Source of the DNA: Bacteroidia bacterium
GTDB taxonomy: Bacteria > Bacteroidota > Bacteroidia > JADZBD01
NCBI GenBank assembly: GCA_020054095.1
Contig: JAGVMA010000040.1
Location: forward strand, 1-48,135
Direction of reading: 5' to 3'
DNA length: 48,135 nt
Below, in pieces: positions 33,521 through 40,786 of the stretch (positions within the stretch are counted from its first letter, which is position 1; each line of letters begins with the position of its first letter). The notes beneath the pieces are model-generated. The model was not told where the DNA came from, did not search any database, and worked only from the letters and a program-made list of their open reading frames with translations. Position numbers and translations under genes: made by a program.

Positions 33521-33985
33521 ATGAAAAAAATAATGATGTTAACGCTAATAGCTCTGATGATTGCACCTGCCATAGCTCAAAAAAAAGGACCAAAGCCTAA
33601 CTACAAAGCAAATGCTAAACGAGTTATTGCCGTAACTCAAGTGGTAATTCATAAAACCAAAAAAGCGGTAAAAGAAAATAAAGTTTATACCGGCAATTTG
33701 GCAAAAGCCATTCGCCACCAGCGCTTTGCTCGTAAATTATTTGCTCAGGGCAAATATATACGAGCCATGCACCAATCGCGCAGAGCACGTTACTTCGCCA
33801 AACTTGCTTATGCAGCTAACAAAGGTGCAGATTCTGATGATATGAATTTCAGCAAAGAAGACGATGATCTGATGAATACAAATCCGGTTAACGATACCGA
33901 TTTAGATAATGAAATGATGAAAGACGATCCTAACGGCCCCACCAAAGACGAAGATGTGGTTGGCTTACCAGATGAAAAAGAATAA
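33521..33985 (+). CDS. Small secreted protein with basic body and acidic tail
   Basis: I do not recognise this 154-aa protein. It has a signal peptide (MKKIMMLTLIALMIAPAIAQ). Residues 21-100 are strongly basic and helical (HKTKKAVKENKVY, IRHQRFARKLFAQGKYIRA, QSRRARYFAKLAYAANK), with only one acidic residue. Residues ~101-154 are the opposite: about 19 Asp/Glu against four Lys, with DDMNFSKEDDDL, NDTDLDNEMMKDDP and DEDVVGLPDE. The tail could bind Ca or fold back on the basic half. It lies 74 bp after the PorU2-like gene and ends in a strong terminator, so it may be the last gene of that unit. A periplasmic location is predicted. Confidence 0.7.
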   Translation: MKKIMMLTLIALMIAPAIAQKKGPKPNYKANAKRVIAVTQVVIHKTKKAVKENKVYTGNLAKAIRHQRFARKLFAQGKYIRAMHQSRRARYFAKLAYAANKGADSDDMNFSKEDDDLMNTNPVNDTDLDNEMMKDDPNGPTKDEDVVGLPDEKE

Positions 33986-33999
33986 AAATTAAATTGTAA

Positions 34000-34030
34000 A
34001 CTCCCGATAAAAAATATCGGGAGTTTTGCT
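34000..34030 (+). terminator. Intrinsic terminator after the charge-split gene
   Basis: ACTCCCGATA-AAAAA-TATCGGGAGT followed by TTT; a perfect 10-bp stem ending the PorV2/PorU2 region. Confidence 0.85.
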
Positions 34031-34043
34031 TTTAGGATAACTG

Positions 34044-34051
34044 TATCTTTA
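34044..34051 (+). promoter_or_regulatory. -7 box of lnt
   Basis: TATCTTTA followed by GCGC, 16 nt before the TTG start at 34068. Confidence 0.45.
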
Positions 34052-34067
34052 GCGCAAATAACAGTTT

Positions 34068-35666
34068 TTGACGAAAAGCAATTATTTTTCATTAGCCATA
34101 ACAACCGGATTGCTGCTAACAGCCGCCTGGCCCGTTATGGGCTTTGCACCAATTATTTTCTTTGCTTTTGTGCCGCTTTTAATTTTAGAACAAAGAATAA
34201 CCGTATCAGATGTTGTAAAAAAAAGCAGAGCAGTATTTGGCTACAGTTATCTCAGTTTTTTTATTTGGAATGCGATCAGCACTTGGTGGATTTGGAATGC
34301 TACTGCCGGTGGAGCAATAATGGCAATCGCGGCAAACTCGCTTTTAATGTCGTTAGTGTTTTTGTTTTACCACAAAACAAAAAATAAAATCGGGCATAAA
34401 TATGCTCCGTTTATTTTTTCGGCTTATTGGATTTCATTTGAATACCTGCACCTGCATTGGGACATATCCTGGACCTGGCTCAATTTAGGAAACGTATTTT
34501 CAAATTATTACAACCTGGTGCAATGGTATGAATACACAGGTGTTTTTGGCGGAGCATTATGGATTATAGCAACTAATTTTTTAGTACTGCGACTTTATGA
34601 TTTACATTTTTCATCCGATAGAAAAACGTCTCTTATCAGAAAAAACAGTGCTGCTTTAATTTTGTTAATTCTGGTTCCTGTTATTTGTTCGGTTATAGTG
34701 AAATTTGTAAGCAAAACATTTTATAAAGGTGGCGGCACAGATGTAGTTATTGTGCAGCCAAACATTGACCCGTACAACGAAAAATTTAGCGGCAATTTTA
34801 TGCAGCAATTAGATAAAATGTTGCAACTCGCTTTACAAAAAGTAGATTCAAATACATCTTATTTAGTTTTCCCCGAAACTGCACTTACTGAAAGTATTTG
34901 GGAAAACGATTTTAAGCAAACCTATAGTTACAGTGCGTTAAAAAAATACGTTAAAAAATTTCCGCGCCTTAAAATAATTATTGGCGCAAACACATGGAAA
35001 GCTTATGAGGGCAAAGAAAAACCATCTTTAACTGCGCGTAAATTTGAACGCGAAGAAGGATATTATGACGTGTTCAACACAGCTATTCAAATAGATAATT
35101 CTGACTCGGTGCAGATTTATCATAAATCTAAATTAGTTCCCGGTGTAGAAAAAATGCCGTTTCCGCAGGTTTTAGGTTTTTTAGAATCGCTTGCAATAAA
35201 AATGGGTGGCAGTACAGGTAGCTTGGGAGTGCAAGATGAGCCATCGGTTTTTTATGCTGATGATAAAAGAACTATTGCACCCATCATTTGCTACGAATCA
35301 ATTTACGGAGGTTATGTAGGCGATTATGTGAACAAAAGTGCCGGACTGCTTTTTATTATTACGAATGACGGATGGTGGGGCGATACTCCGGGATATAAAC
35401 AGCATTTGAGCTACGCTTCGCTGCGAGCTATTGAAACTCGCAGATGGATTGCTCGCTCGGCAAACACAGGAATTTCTTGTTTTATAAATCCGCAGGGCGA
35501 AGCAACGCAACAAACTGCGTGGTGGCAACAAGCAGTAGTAAAAGAGCAACTGTATTTTAGTAATTACATTACCTTTTACACACTCTTTGGCGATTACATA
35601 GCTTTTTTTGCCGTAGTTGCAACAATAGTTTTTGCCATTTTTTCGGTATTGCCGATAAAAAAATAA
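34068..35666 (+). CDS. lnt: Apolipoprotein N-acyltransferase
   Basis: Lnt adds the third acyl chain to outer-membrane lipoproteins at the periplasmic face of the inner membrane. The 532-aa protein starts with TTG (MTKSNYFSLAITTGLLL) and has about six N-terminal helices, a nitrilase domain and a last helix near 505-525. The Glu-Lys-Cys triad is in place: E270 in VFPETALTES, K353 in YHKSKLVPGVE and C408 in IICYES; the last is followed by YGGYVGDYVNKSAGL and then TNDGWWGDTPG. Length and order match E. coli Lnt (512 aa). It is followed without a gap by an open fragment in another frame. Confidence 0.95.
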   Translation: MTKSNYFSLAITTGLLLTAAWPVMGFAPIIFFAFVPLLILEQRITVSDVVKKSRAVFGYSYLSFFIWNAISTWWIWNATAGGAIMAIAANSLLMSLVFLFYHKTKNKIGHKYAPFIFSAYWISFEYLHLHWDISWTWLNLGNVFSNYYNLVQWYEYTGVFGGALWIIATNFLVLRLYDLHFSSDRKTSLIRKNSAALILLILVPVICSVIVKFVSKTFYKGGGTDVVIVQPNIDPYNEKFSGNFMQQLDKMLQLALQKVDSNTSYLVFPETALTESIWENDFKQTYSYSALKKYVKKFPRLKIIIGANTWKAYEGKEKPSLTARKFEREEGYYDVFNTAIQIDNSDSVQIYHKSKLVPGVEKMPFPQVLGFLESLAIKMGGSTGSLGVQDEPSVFYADDKRTIAPIICYESIYGGYVGDYVNKSAGLLFIITNDGWWGDTPGYKQHLSYASLRAIETRRWIARSANTGISCFINPQGEATQQTAWWQQAVVKEQLYFSNYITFYTLFGDYIAFFAVVATIVFAIFSVLPIKK

Positions 35667-35905
35667 TTGCATTAAAAATTTTATCTTCACCTGTTCCATC
35701 AGGATCGTGTGTTGTAATAGGGCAGTTTGCAAATCCACTTACCATTACCGGGAATGAAACGAACGATATTGTAATTGTTGTTTCGTTATCTACCAACAAA
35801 AGTTTTGAGTGTACAGATGCTGCAAATAATAATTTATTTGAACCTCTTAATGGCCATACGGTCGTTGATATGGGAGTTAGAGGAATGATACCAATTGTTC
35901 AATAA
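35667..35905 (+). pseudogene. Start-less open frame, probable gene fragment
   Basis: A ~79-codon frame is open straight after the lnt stop and ends at TAA 35903-35905: ALKILSSPVPSGSCVVIGQF, ANPLTITGNETNDIVIVV, later NNNLFEPLNGHTVVDM and GMIPIVQ. Codon choice looks like that of real genes here, but there is no ATG, GTG or TTG in frame. An antisense frame at 35569-35799 is also open. The peptide resembles the last part of a secreted beta-strand protein, but I cannot name a family. It could be the 3' remnant of a deleted gene. Confidence 0.35.
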
Positions 35906-35909
35906 AAAA

Positions 35910-36331
35910 TTAATTTAGCAAAGGTTTGTATTCGATTATTTTTTTGTTTTTTACAATAAATATTTCCGGATATAATTTAGTTAATCCTCTTTTCGTAACA
36001 TTTTTTTCATCGTAATAAATTACCCATTGATTTTTATTTTGAGATTCAAAAACAGTTGGATTGGATGCAAATATATATACATTGCTAATTGTGTCTAAGA
36101 TTTCAAGCGCTTCCTTTTTACAAGAAGAGCACTTTGATGGTGGCATTAATACAACTCTTGATTCTTCTGTAGGAATTTTATATAAATTGAGTAGTTCCAT
36201 TAACTCCTTTTCCTTTTCGAAAATTATTTTTTTACACTCTCCAAATGTGTGTCGTTTTTAACTTCTGCATTATTACTGCTAATCATTAAAAAGAGTGAAA
36301 TTGTGTAAATTATAGAAAAATATATTTTCAT
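35910..36331 (-). pseudogene. Secreted thioredoxin-fold-like protein with a 1-nt frameshift
   Basis: Two frames make one gene. From ATG 36331, 35 codons encode a signal peptide and linker (MKIYFSIIYTISLFLMISS, then NNAEVKNDTHLESVKK) and hit a stop after the A7 run at 36227-36233 (minus-strand reading). One more A would continue as KKIIFEKEKELMELLN into the 96-codon frame ending at 35910. The restored 140-aa product has a CSSC site at residues 68-71 (MPPSKCSSCKKEALEIL) followed by NVYIFASNP and PEIFIVKNKKIIEY, a thioredoxin/redoxin-like pattern. If the shift is real the protein is off. It may also be a sequencing error or a slippage switch. Confidence 0.65.
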
Positions 36332-36572
36332 TTTTTGCAGATATAATTAAAAAGGGTAGATAATTTTTTTTGGTACTTGTTATAACTCCACAAGCACGGT
36401 ATATTGTATGTTTTCCCTCTTGCAACTAGAAGCAAAAAGTAGTAAAATAGGAGTTGAAAAAAGTATGTTTTTCATAGTAAATAAATATTTAAGTTTCTGC
36501 TTTATAGCATTGAAACAAATATGTTTTTTGTAAATATTTTTTTTATTCCCTTTCAACAACTTTAGACATTTA
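36332..36572. other. AT-rich divergent region
   Basis: About 240 bp of very AT-rich sequence between the minus-strand pair and the XRE regulator. Besides the tiny lipoprotein frame at 36380-36475, it holds a minus-strand CATATTTG at about 36516-36523 that could be the pair's -7 box. No other feature was seen. Confidence 0.5.
36380..36475 (-). CDS. 31-residue lipoprotein-like peptide, possibly truncated
   Basis: ATG at 36475 opens MKNILFSTPILLLFASSCKR, a clear lipoprotein signal (FASSC lipobox, Cys at residue 18), then ENIQYTVLVEL and stop TAA. Only 13 residues follow the Cys, so it is either a lysis/entericidin-like small lipoprotein or, more likely, the start of a broken lipoprotein gene. 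It lies 48 bp upstream of the frameshifted thioredoxin-like gene on the same strand, probably in one unit. Confidence 0.45.
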   Translation of the reverse strand: MKNILFSTPILLLFASSCKRENIQYTVLVEL

Positions 36573-36968
36573 ATGCGTTTTTTAGACGTTTCAATATATT
36601 TGGACTATGGAAAAAATATATGGTACATACGCAAACTTCGAACAATGAAAGTTTTGTCGCAACAAAACATGGCTGTAGAATTGGATTTAAGTCAGCGTCA
36701 TTATGGTAGAATTGAAAATGGGCAGGTTGATATTAATTATTCATTGTTATGTAAAATCGCGGATGCACTTGGAGTGAAACTTCAGCATTTAATTGGAATG
36801 GATGAAATGCTCATTTTTAATAATATTAATCAGCATCTGCAAAACGGGCAATTCATTGCCTATAATGCAACTGAGGTTGAAAATATTACAAAACTTTATG
36901 AGCGTTTAGCTACAGAAAAAGACGAACACATTGTTTCGCTTAAAAATCTGCCTATACGCAAAAAATAG
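36573..36968 (+). CDS. XRE-family helix-turn-helix regulator
   Basis: This 131-aa DNA-binding protein carries a Cro/CI-type HTH: YIRKLRTMKVLSQQNMAVEL, then DLSQRHYGRIENGQVDINYS and LLCKIADALGVKLQHLIG. The C-terminal ~55 residues are helical and charged (NATEVENITKLYERLATEKD), perhaps for dimerisation. The ATG at 36573 gives an odd nine-residue start; a TTG at 36600 would give MDYGKNIWYIRKLR, closer to relatives, so the real start may be there. Target unknown; the divergent neighbours upstream are candidates. Confidence 0.85.
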   Translation: MRFLDVSIYLDYGKNIWYIRKLRTMKVLSQQNMAVELDLSQRHYGRIENGQVDINYSLLCKIADALGVKLQHLIGMDEMLIFNNINQHLQNGQFIAYNATEVENITKLYERLATEKDEHIVSLKNLPIRKK

Positions 36969-37025
36969 TACATTTATAGCCATTTTAAGAGTATATAGCA
37001 AAGATTAATCTCAAAATAATATTGT

Positions 37026-38432
37026 ATGGAAAAATTTGATGTTACAGTTATTGGTTCGGGCCCCGGAGGATATGTGGCAGCCATTCGTTGCGCACAGTTG
37101 GGAATGAAAACAGCAATTATTGAACGATACAATACACTTGGCGGTACTTGCCTTAATGTTGGCTGTATTCCATCAAAAGCACTGTTAGATTCATCGGAGC
37201 ATTACCACAACGCTACACACACTTTTACTGAGCACGGCATAGATGTAAAAGATGTGAAAGTGAATTTAAAACAAATGATAAAACGCAAAGGCGATGTGGT
37301 GAAACAAACCTGCGATGGTATTAATTTTTTGATGAAGAAAAACAAAATAACTGTTTTTAACGGGCATGGTTCTTTCATCAATAAAAACACGATACAAGTT
37401 ATCCCCCTTGGAGGGACAGAGGGGCTTCAAATTGAAACACAGAAAACAATTATTGCTACCGGCTCAAAACCATCAACACTTCCCGGAATAGAAATAGACA
37501 AGAAACGAGTAATCACTTCTACCGAAGCATTAGAGTTAACCGAAGTGCCTAAACACATGATTATTATCGGTGGCGGTGTTATTGGCTTAGAGTTAGGCTC
37601 AGTTTATGCTCGCTTAGGGTCTAAAACTTCGGTGGTAGAATTTACAAGCGGAATCATCAGCACAATGGATGGTGCATTAGGAAAAGAATTACAAAAAAGT
37701 CTAAAAAAATTGGGCTTTGATTTTTATTTCAATCACAAAGTAACAGTAGCAAAAAATAAAGGAAAAGAAGTTGTAGTAACTGCTGAAAATGCAAAAGGCG
37801 AAAAAATTGAATTAAAAGGCGACTATTGTTTGGTGTCTGTTGGCAGAAAACCATACACCGACAAACTTGGCTTGGATAAATCCGGAGTTAAAACCGACAA
37901 CAGAGGCAGAATAGAAACCGACAATCATCTGCAAACAAATGTGCAAGGTATTTATGCCATTGGCGATGTGGTGAAAGGCGCTATGCTTGCTCATAAAGCA
38001 GAGGAAGAAGGTATATTTGTTGCCGAAACTTTAGCCGGACAAAAACCACATATTAATTACAATTTAATACCGGGCGTAGTTTACACATGGCCCGAAGTAG
38101 CTGCCGTAGGTTATACCGAAGAGCAATTGAAAGAGCAAGGTAAAAAATACAAGGTGGGCAGCTTCCCATTTAAAGCAAGTGGCAGAGCGCGTGCATCAAT
38201 GGATACCGATGGATTTATTAAAGTACTTGCTGATGATGCAACAGATGAAATTTTGGGAGTGCACATGATAGGCCCACGAGCTGCCGATATGATTGCTGAA
38301 GCAGTTGTTGCAATGGAATATCGTGCAAGTGCCGAAGATATTTCGCGCATGAGCCACGCTCATCCTACGTTTACCGAATCGTTTAAAGAAGCATGTTTGG
38401 ATGCAACCGGTAAAAGAGCGTTGCATATTTAG
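37026..38432 (+). CDS. lpdA: Dihydrolipoyl dehydrogenase
   Basis: E3 of 2-oxoacid dehydrogenase and glycine cleavage complexes; it reoxidises dihydrolipoamide with NAD. The 468-aa FAD enzyme opens MEKFDVTVIGSGPGGYVAAI, with the redox-active disulfide C42/C47 in GGTCLNVGCIPSK, the NAD site IIGGGVIGLELGSVYARLGS, the FAD site GIYAIGDVVKGAMLAHKAEE and the catalytic H446/E451 in HAHPTFTES. A TACATTTA box lies at 36969-36976. No E1 or E2 gene is nearby. hemH follows after only 2 bp, so the two are probably cotranscribed. Confidence 0.96.
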   Translation: MEKFDVTVIGSGPGGYVAAIRCAQLGMKTAIIERYNTLGGTCLNVGCIPSKALLDSSEHYHNATHTFTEHGIDVKDVKVNLKQMIKRKGDVVKQTCDGINFLMKKNKITVFNGHGSFINKNTIQVIPLGGTEGLQIETQKTIIATGSKPSTLPGIEIDKKRVITSTEALELTEVPKHMIIIGGGVIGLELGSVYARLGSKTSVVEFTSGIISTMDGALGKELQKSLKKLGFDFYFNHKVTVAKNKGKEVVVTAENAKGEKIELKGDYCLVSVGRKPYTDKLGLDKSGVKTDNRGRIETDNHLQTNVQGIYAIGDVVKGAMLAHKAEEEGIFVAETLAGQKPHINYNLIPGVVYTWPEVAAVGYTEEQLKEQGKKYKVGSFPFKASGRARASMDTDGFIKVLADDATDEILGVHMIGPRAADMIAEAVVAMEYRASAEDISRMSHAHPTFTESFKEACLDATGKRALHI

Positions 38433-38434
38433 AG

Positions 38435-39457
38435 TTGAAAACAGGCATCCTCTTAATAAATCTCGGAACACCCGATAGCCCTAAAACTGCTGATGTAAGA
38501 AAATACCTCACGCAGTTTCTTAACGACCCGCGCGTTATTGACATAAACCCTATTGCGCGTTTTTTATTGGTGAATGGTATCATTGTGCCTTTTCGTGCGC
38601 CTAAGTCAGCAAAATTGTATCAAGCAATTTGGACTAACGAAGGTTCGCCACTTTTAATTAATAGCATCAAGCAAAAAGAATTACTGCAAACATCGCTCGG
38701 CAGTAATTTTGTTGTGGAATTAGGTATGCGTTATCAAAACCCGAGTATTGAATCGGCAGTAAAAAAATTAAAAGCGGCAAACGTAAGCAAGATAATTGCT
38801 ATTCCGCTTTACCCGCAGTACGCTACATCCAGCACCACATCATCTATCGAGGAAACAAACCGCGTATTTAAAAAATGGAAAAATCATCCGCCACTTTCAT
38901 TTGTAAACAACTTTTTTGATAATGAAGGCTTTATTAATGCCTGTGTTGAAAAAGCATCGAAATACAGTTTAGCAGATTACGATTATTTTATTTTCAGTTA
39001 TCACGGTTTGCCCGAACGGCAAATTATAAAAGCATCAAAAGAGTTTGGTAATGGTTCGTGCCAAATAGGCTCGTGTTGCAATAAAATAACACCTGCAAAC
39101 AGATTGTGCTATCGTGCCAATTGCTTTGCAACCACTCGCCAATTAGTTAGCCGCTTAAATATTCCTGAAGGAAAATACGAAACCACTTTTCAATCGCGCT
39201 TAGATGATAAATGGCTAAAGCCATACAGCGATAAAGTAATAGAAGAACTGGCAAAGCAGGGCAAAAAGAAAGTGTTGGTTTTTTCCCCTGCCTTTGTTGC
39301 CGATTGTTTAGAAACCATCCACGAAATTGGAACCGAGTACCAAGAAATTTTTACCGAGCACGGTGGCCAAAAAATACAACTCGTAGAAAGTTTAAATGAC
39401 TCGCCCGTTTTTATTGATGCGCTTGCTGGTATGGTAGAAAAACTATTTAGTCGTTAA
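38435..39457 (+). CDS. hemH: Ferrochelatase with internal Cys cluster
   Basis: HemH inserts iron into protoporphyrin IX, or into coproporphyrin in some lineages. The 340-aa product starts with TTG (MKTGILLINLGTPDSPKTAD). The catalytic His is H190 in FSYHGLPER, and the late acidic site lies in SPAFVADCLETIHEIG. Between them are five cysteines at 209, 214, 215, 225 and 230 (GSCQIGSCCNK, LCYRANCFATTRQL). Such internal cysteines hold a [2Fe-2S] cluster in some bacterial ferrochelatases, so a cluster is likely here too (inference). It sits 2 bp after lpdA. Confidence 0.95.
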   Translation: MKTGILLINLGTPDSPKTADVRKYLTQFLNDPRVIDINPIARFLLVNGIIVPFRAPKSAKLYQAIWTNEGSPLLINSIKQKELLQTSLGSNFVVELGMRYQNPSIESAVKKLKAANVSKIIAIPLYPQYATSSTTSSIEETNRVFKKWKNHPPLSFVNNFFDNEGFINACVEKASKYSLADYDYFIFSYHGLPERQIIKASKEFGNGSCQIGSCCNKITPANRLCYRANCFATTRQLVSRLNIPEGKYETTFQSRLDDKWLKPYSDKVIEELAKQGKKKVLVFSPAFVADCLETIHEIGTEYQEIFTEHGGQKIQLVESLNDSPVFIDALAGMVEKLFSR

Positions 39458-39532
39458 AAAAACCAGTTTCGGCATTTTTGTAGTATATATTTATGCTGTT
39501 CAATCAGTTTTTCGTAATTTTATACATAATAA

Positions 39533-40783
39533 ATGCGCCCCTTATTTATTATAATCGCCCTATTATTTTCACAAGTGTTTACTATTGCGCAGGCACGCAT
39601 TGTTTTTAACGCTAATCCTTATGTAGTGATGAACGGTGGTATATACATCGTACAGGCCAATCCGGCAACCAATGCAATTAGCGGAGCCGGTAGAATAATT
39701 TCTGAAGCAGAAACAAATAGAGTGAGGTGGATGATTGGCACATCAACAGGAACTTACACTATGCCTTTCGGATATACGGGCGCAATCAGTATCCCACATT
39801 CAATTACCATTGGCACAGCAGGTGTTGGTGCCACCGGCTATATAGATTTTTCAACATATAGAACACCAACCTTTATGAATACACCTTGGGCAACCGGTGT
39901 TACTCATCTAACAAATAATAATACGCTTCTTCCTAACCAAACTTATGTTTTAGACAGATGGTGGATTACAAATGCAGCAAGCTATACCACCAAGCCAGCG
40001 TTATCAGGAATGTTGTTTACATATATTGATGCAGAATGGTTGGCCGTAGGAAACACAATTAGTGAAGCCAACCTTCAGGCACAGCGGTTTAACACCACAG
40101 CCAATGTTTGGTACGATATGGCTCCAATAGGAGTAGTTAATACAGGTGCAAATACAGTAACCATTTCCACTGCGGTATCATCTGCTAATTTCTTTCGCCC
40201 ATGGGTTCTGGTAGATAACCTTTATCCCCTTCCTGTGGTTTTATCAGATTTTAATGCAACATGTAATGCTACAAATAAAACTGCCGAACTAAACTGGACA
40301 ACCCAATCTGAAACAAATAACGACTATTTCATGATTGAACGAAGCACCGATGGATTTAACTTTGAGCAAATAGCAATTGTGGATGGAGCTGGAAACAGTA
40401 ACATAACACTAAACTATACGTTTATTGATGATAGCCCTTTGCCGGTCACATCTTATTACAGATTATCACAATTTGATTTTTCAAATTATAAAACCGAAGG
40501 AAATATTTTAAGTTTTGAAAATTGCTTTAACAATGTTTTAGATGCACTTACAATAGTAACGGATGGTAATAGCAACTTTTTACAAATAAATGCAATTACC
40601 GATGGCGTTTACACACTTGAGCTTTTTGATGCATCCGGAAAAATTATTCAGCGCGAAAATGTTACAGTATCAAAAGGCAATAACATATTTGCAATAGAAA
40701 ATATTTTTGCACAAGGCATTTATTTCTTGCGTGCTTCCAACGATTTACAATCAGTCACAAAAAAATTAATTATAAAAAAATAA
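39533..40783 (+). CDS. T9SS type A cargo protein of unknown function
   Basis: A secreted 416-aa protein. The signal peptide MRPLFIIIALLFSQVFTIAQ is followed by a beta-rich domain at about 25-235 (RIVFNANPYVVMNGGIYIV, TYTMPFGYTGAISIP), which often precedes sorting domains in Bacteroidota. A fibronectin-like module follows at about 236-330 (LPVVLSDFNATCNATNKTAE, then SETNNDYFMIERSTDGFNF). The T9SS sorting domain covers the last ~70 residues (YTLELFDASGKIIQ, QGIYFLRASN, SVTKKLIIKK). The next gene begins 3 bp later, so both are made together. Confidence 0.82.
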   Translation: MRPLFIIIALLFSQVFTIAQARIVFNANPYVVMNGGIYIVQANPATNAISGAGRIISEAETNRVRWMIGTSTGTYTMPFGYTGAISIPHSITIGTAGVGATGYIDFSTYRTPTFMNTPWATGVTHLTNNNTLLPNQTYVLDRWWITNAASYTTKPALSGMLFTYIDAEWLAVGNTISEANLQAQRFNTTANVWYDMAPIGVVNTGANTVTISTAVSSANFFRPWVLVDNLYPLPVVLSDFNATCNATNKTAELNWTTQSETNNDYFMIERSTDGFNFEQIAIVDGAGNSNITLNYTFIDDSPLPVTSYYRLSQFDFSNYKTEGNILSFENCFNNVLDALTIVTDGNSNFLQINAITDGVYTLELFDASGKIIQRENVTVSKGNNIFAIENIFAQGIYFLRASNDLQSVTKKLIIKK

Positions 40784-40786
40784 ACC

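Noticed and set aside
35569-35799. Minus-strand 76-codon frame overlapping the lnt end
   Set aside because: Runs antisense through the end of lnt with basic junk at its C-terminus; the plus-strand fragment fits local codon use at least as well.
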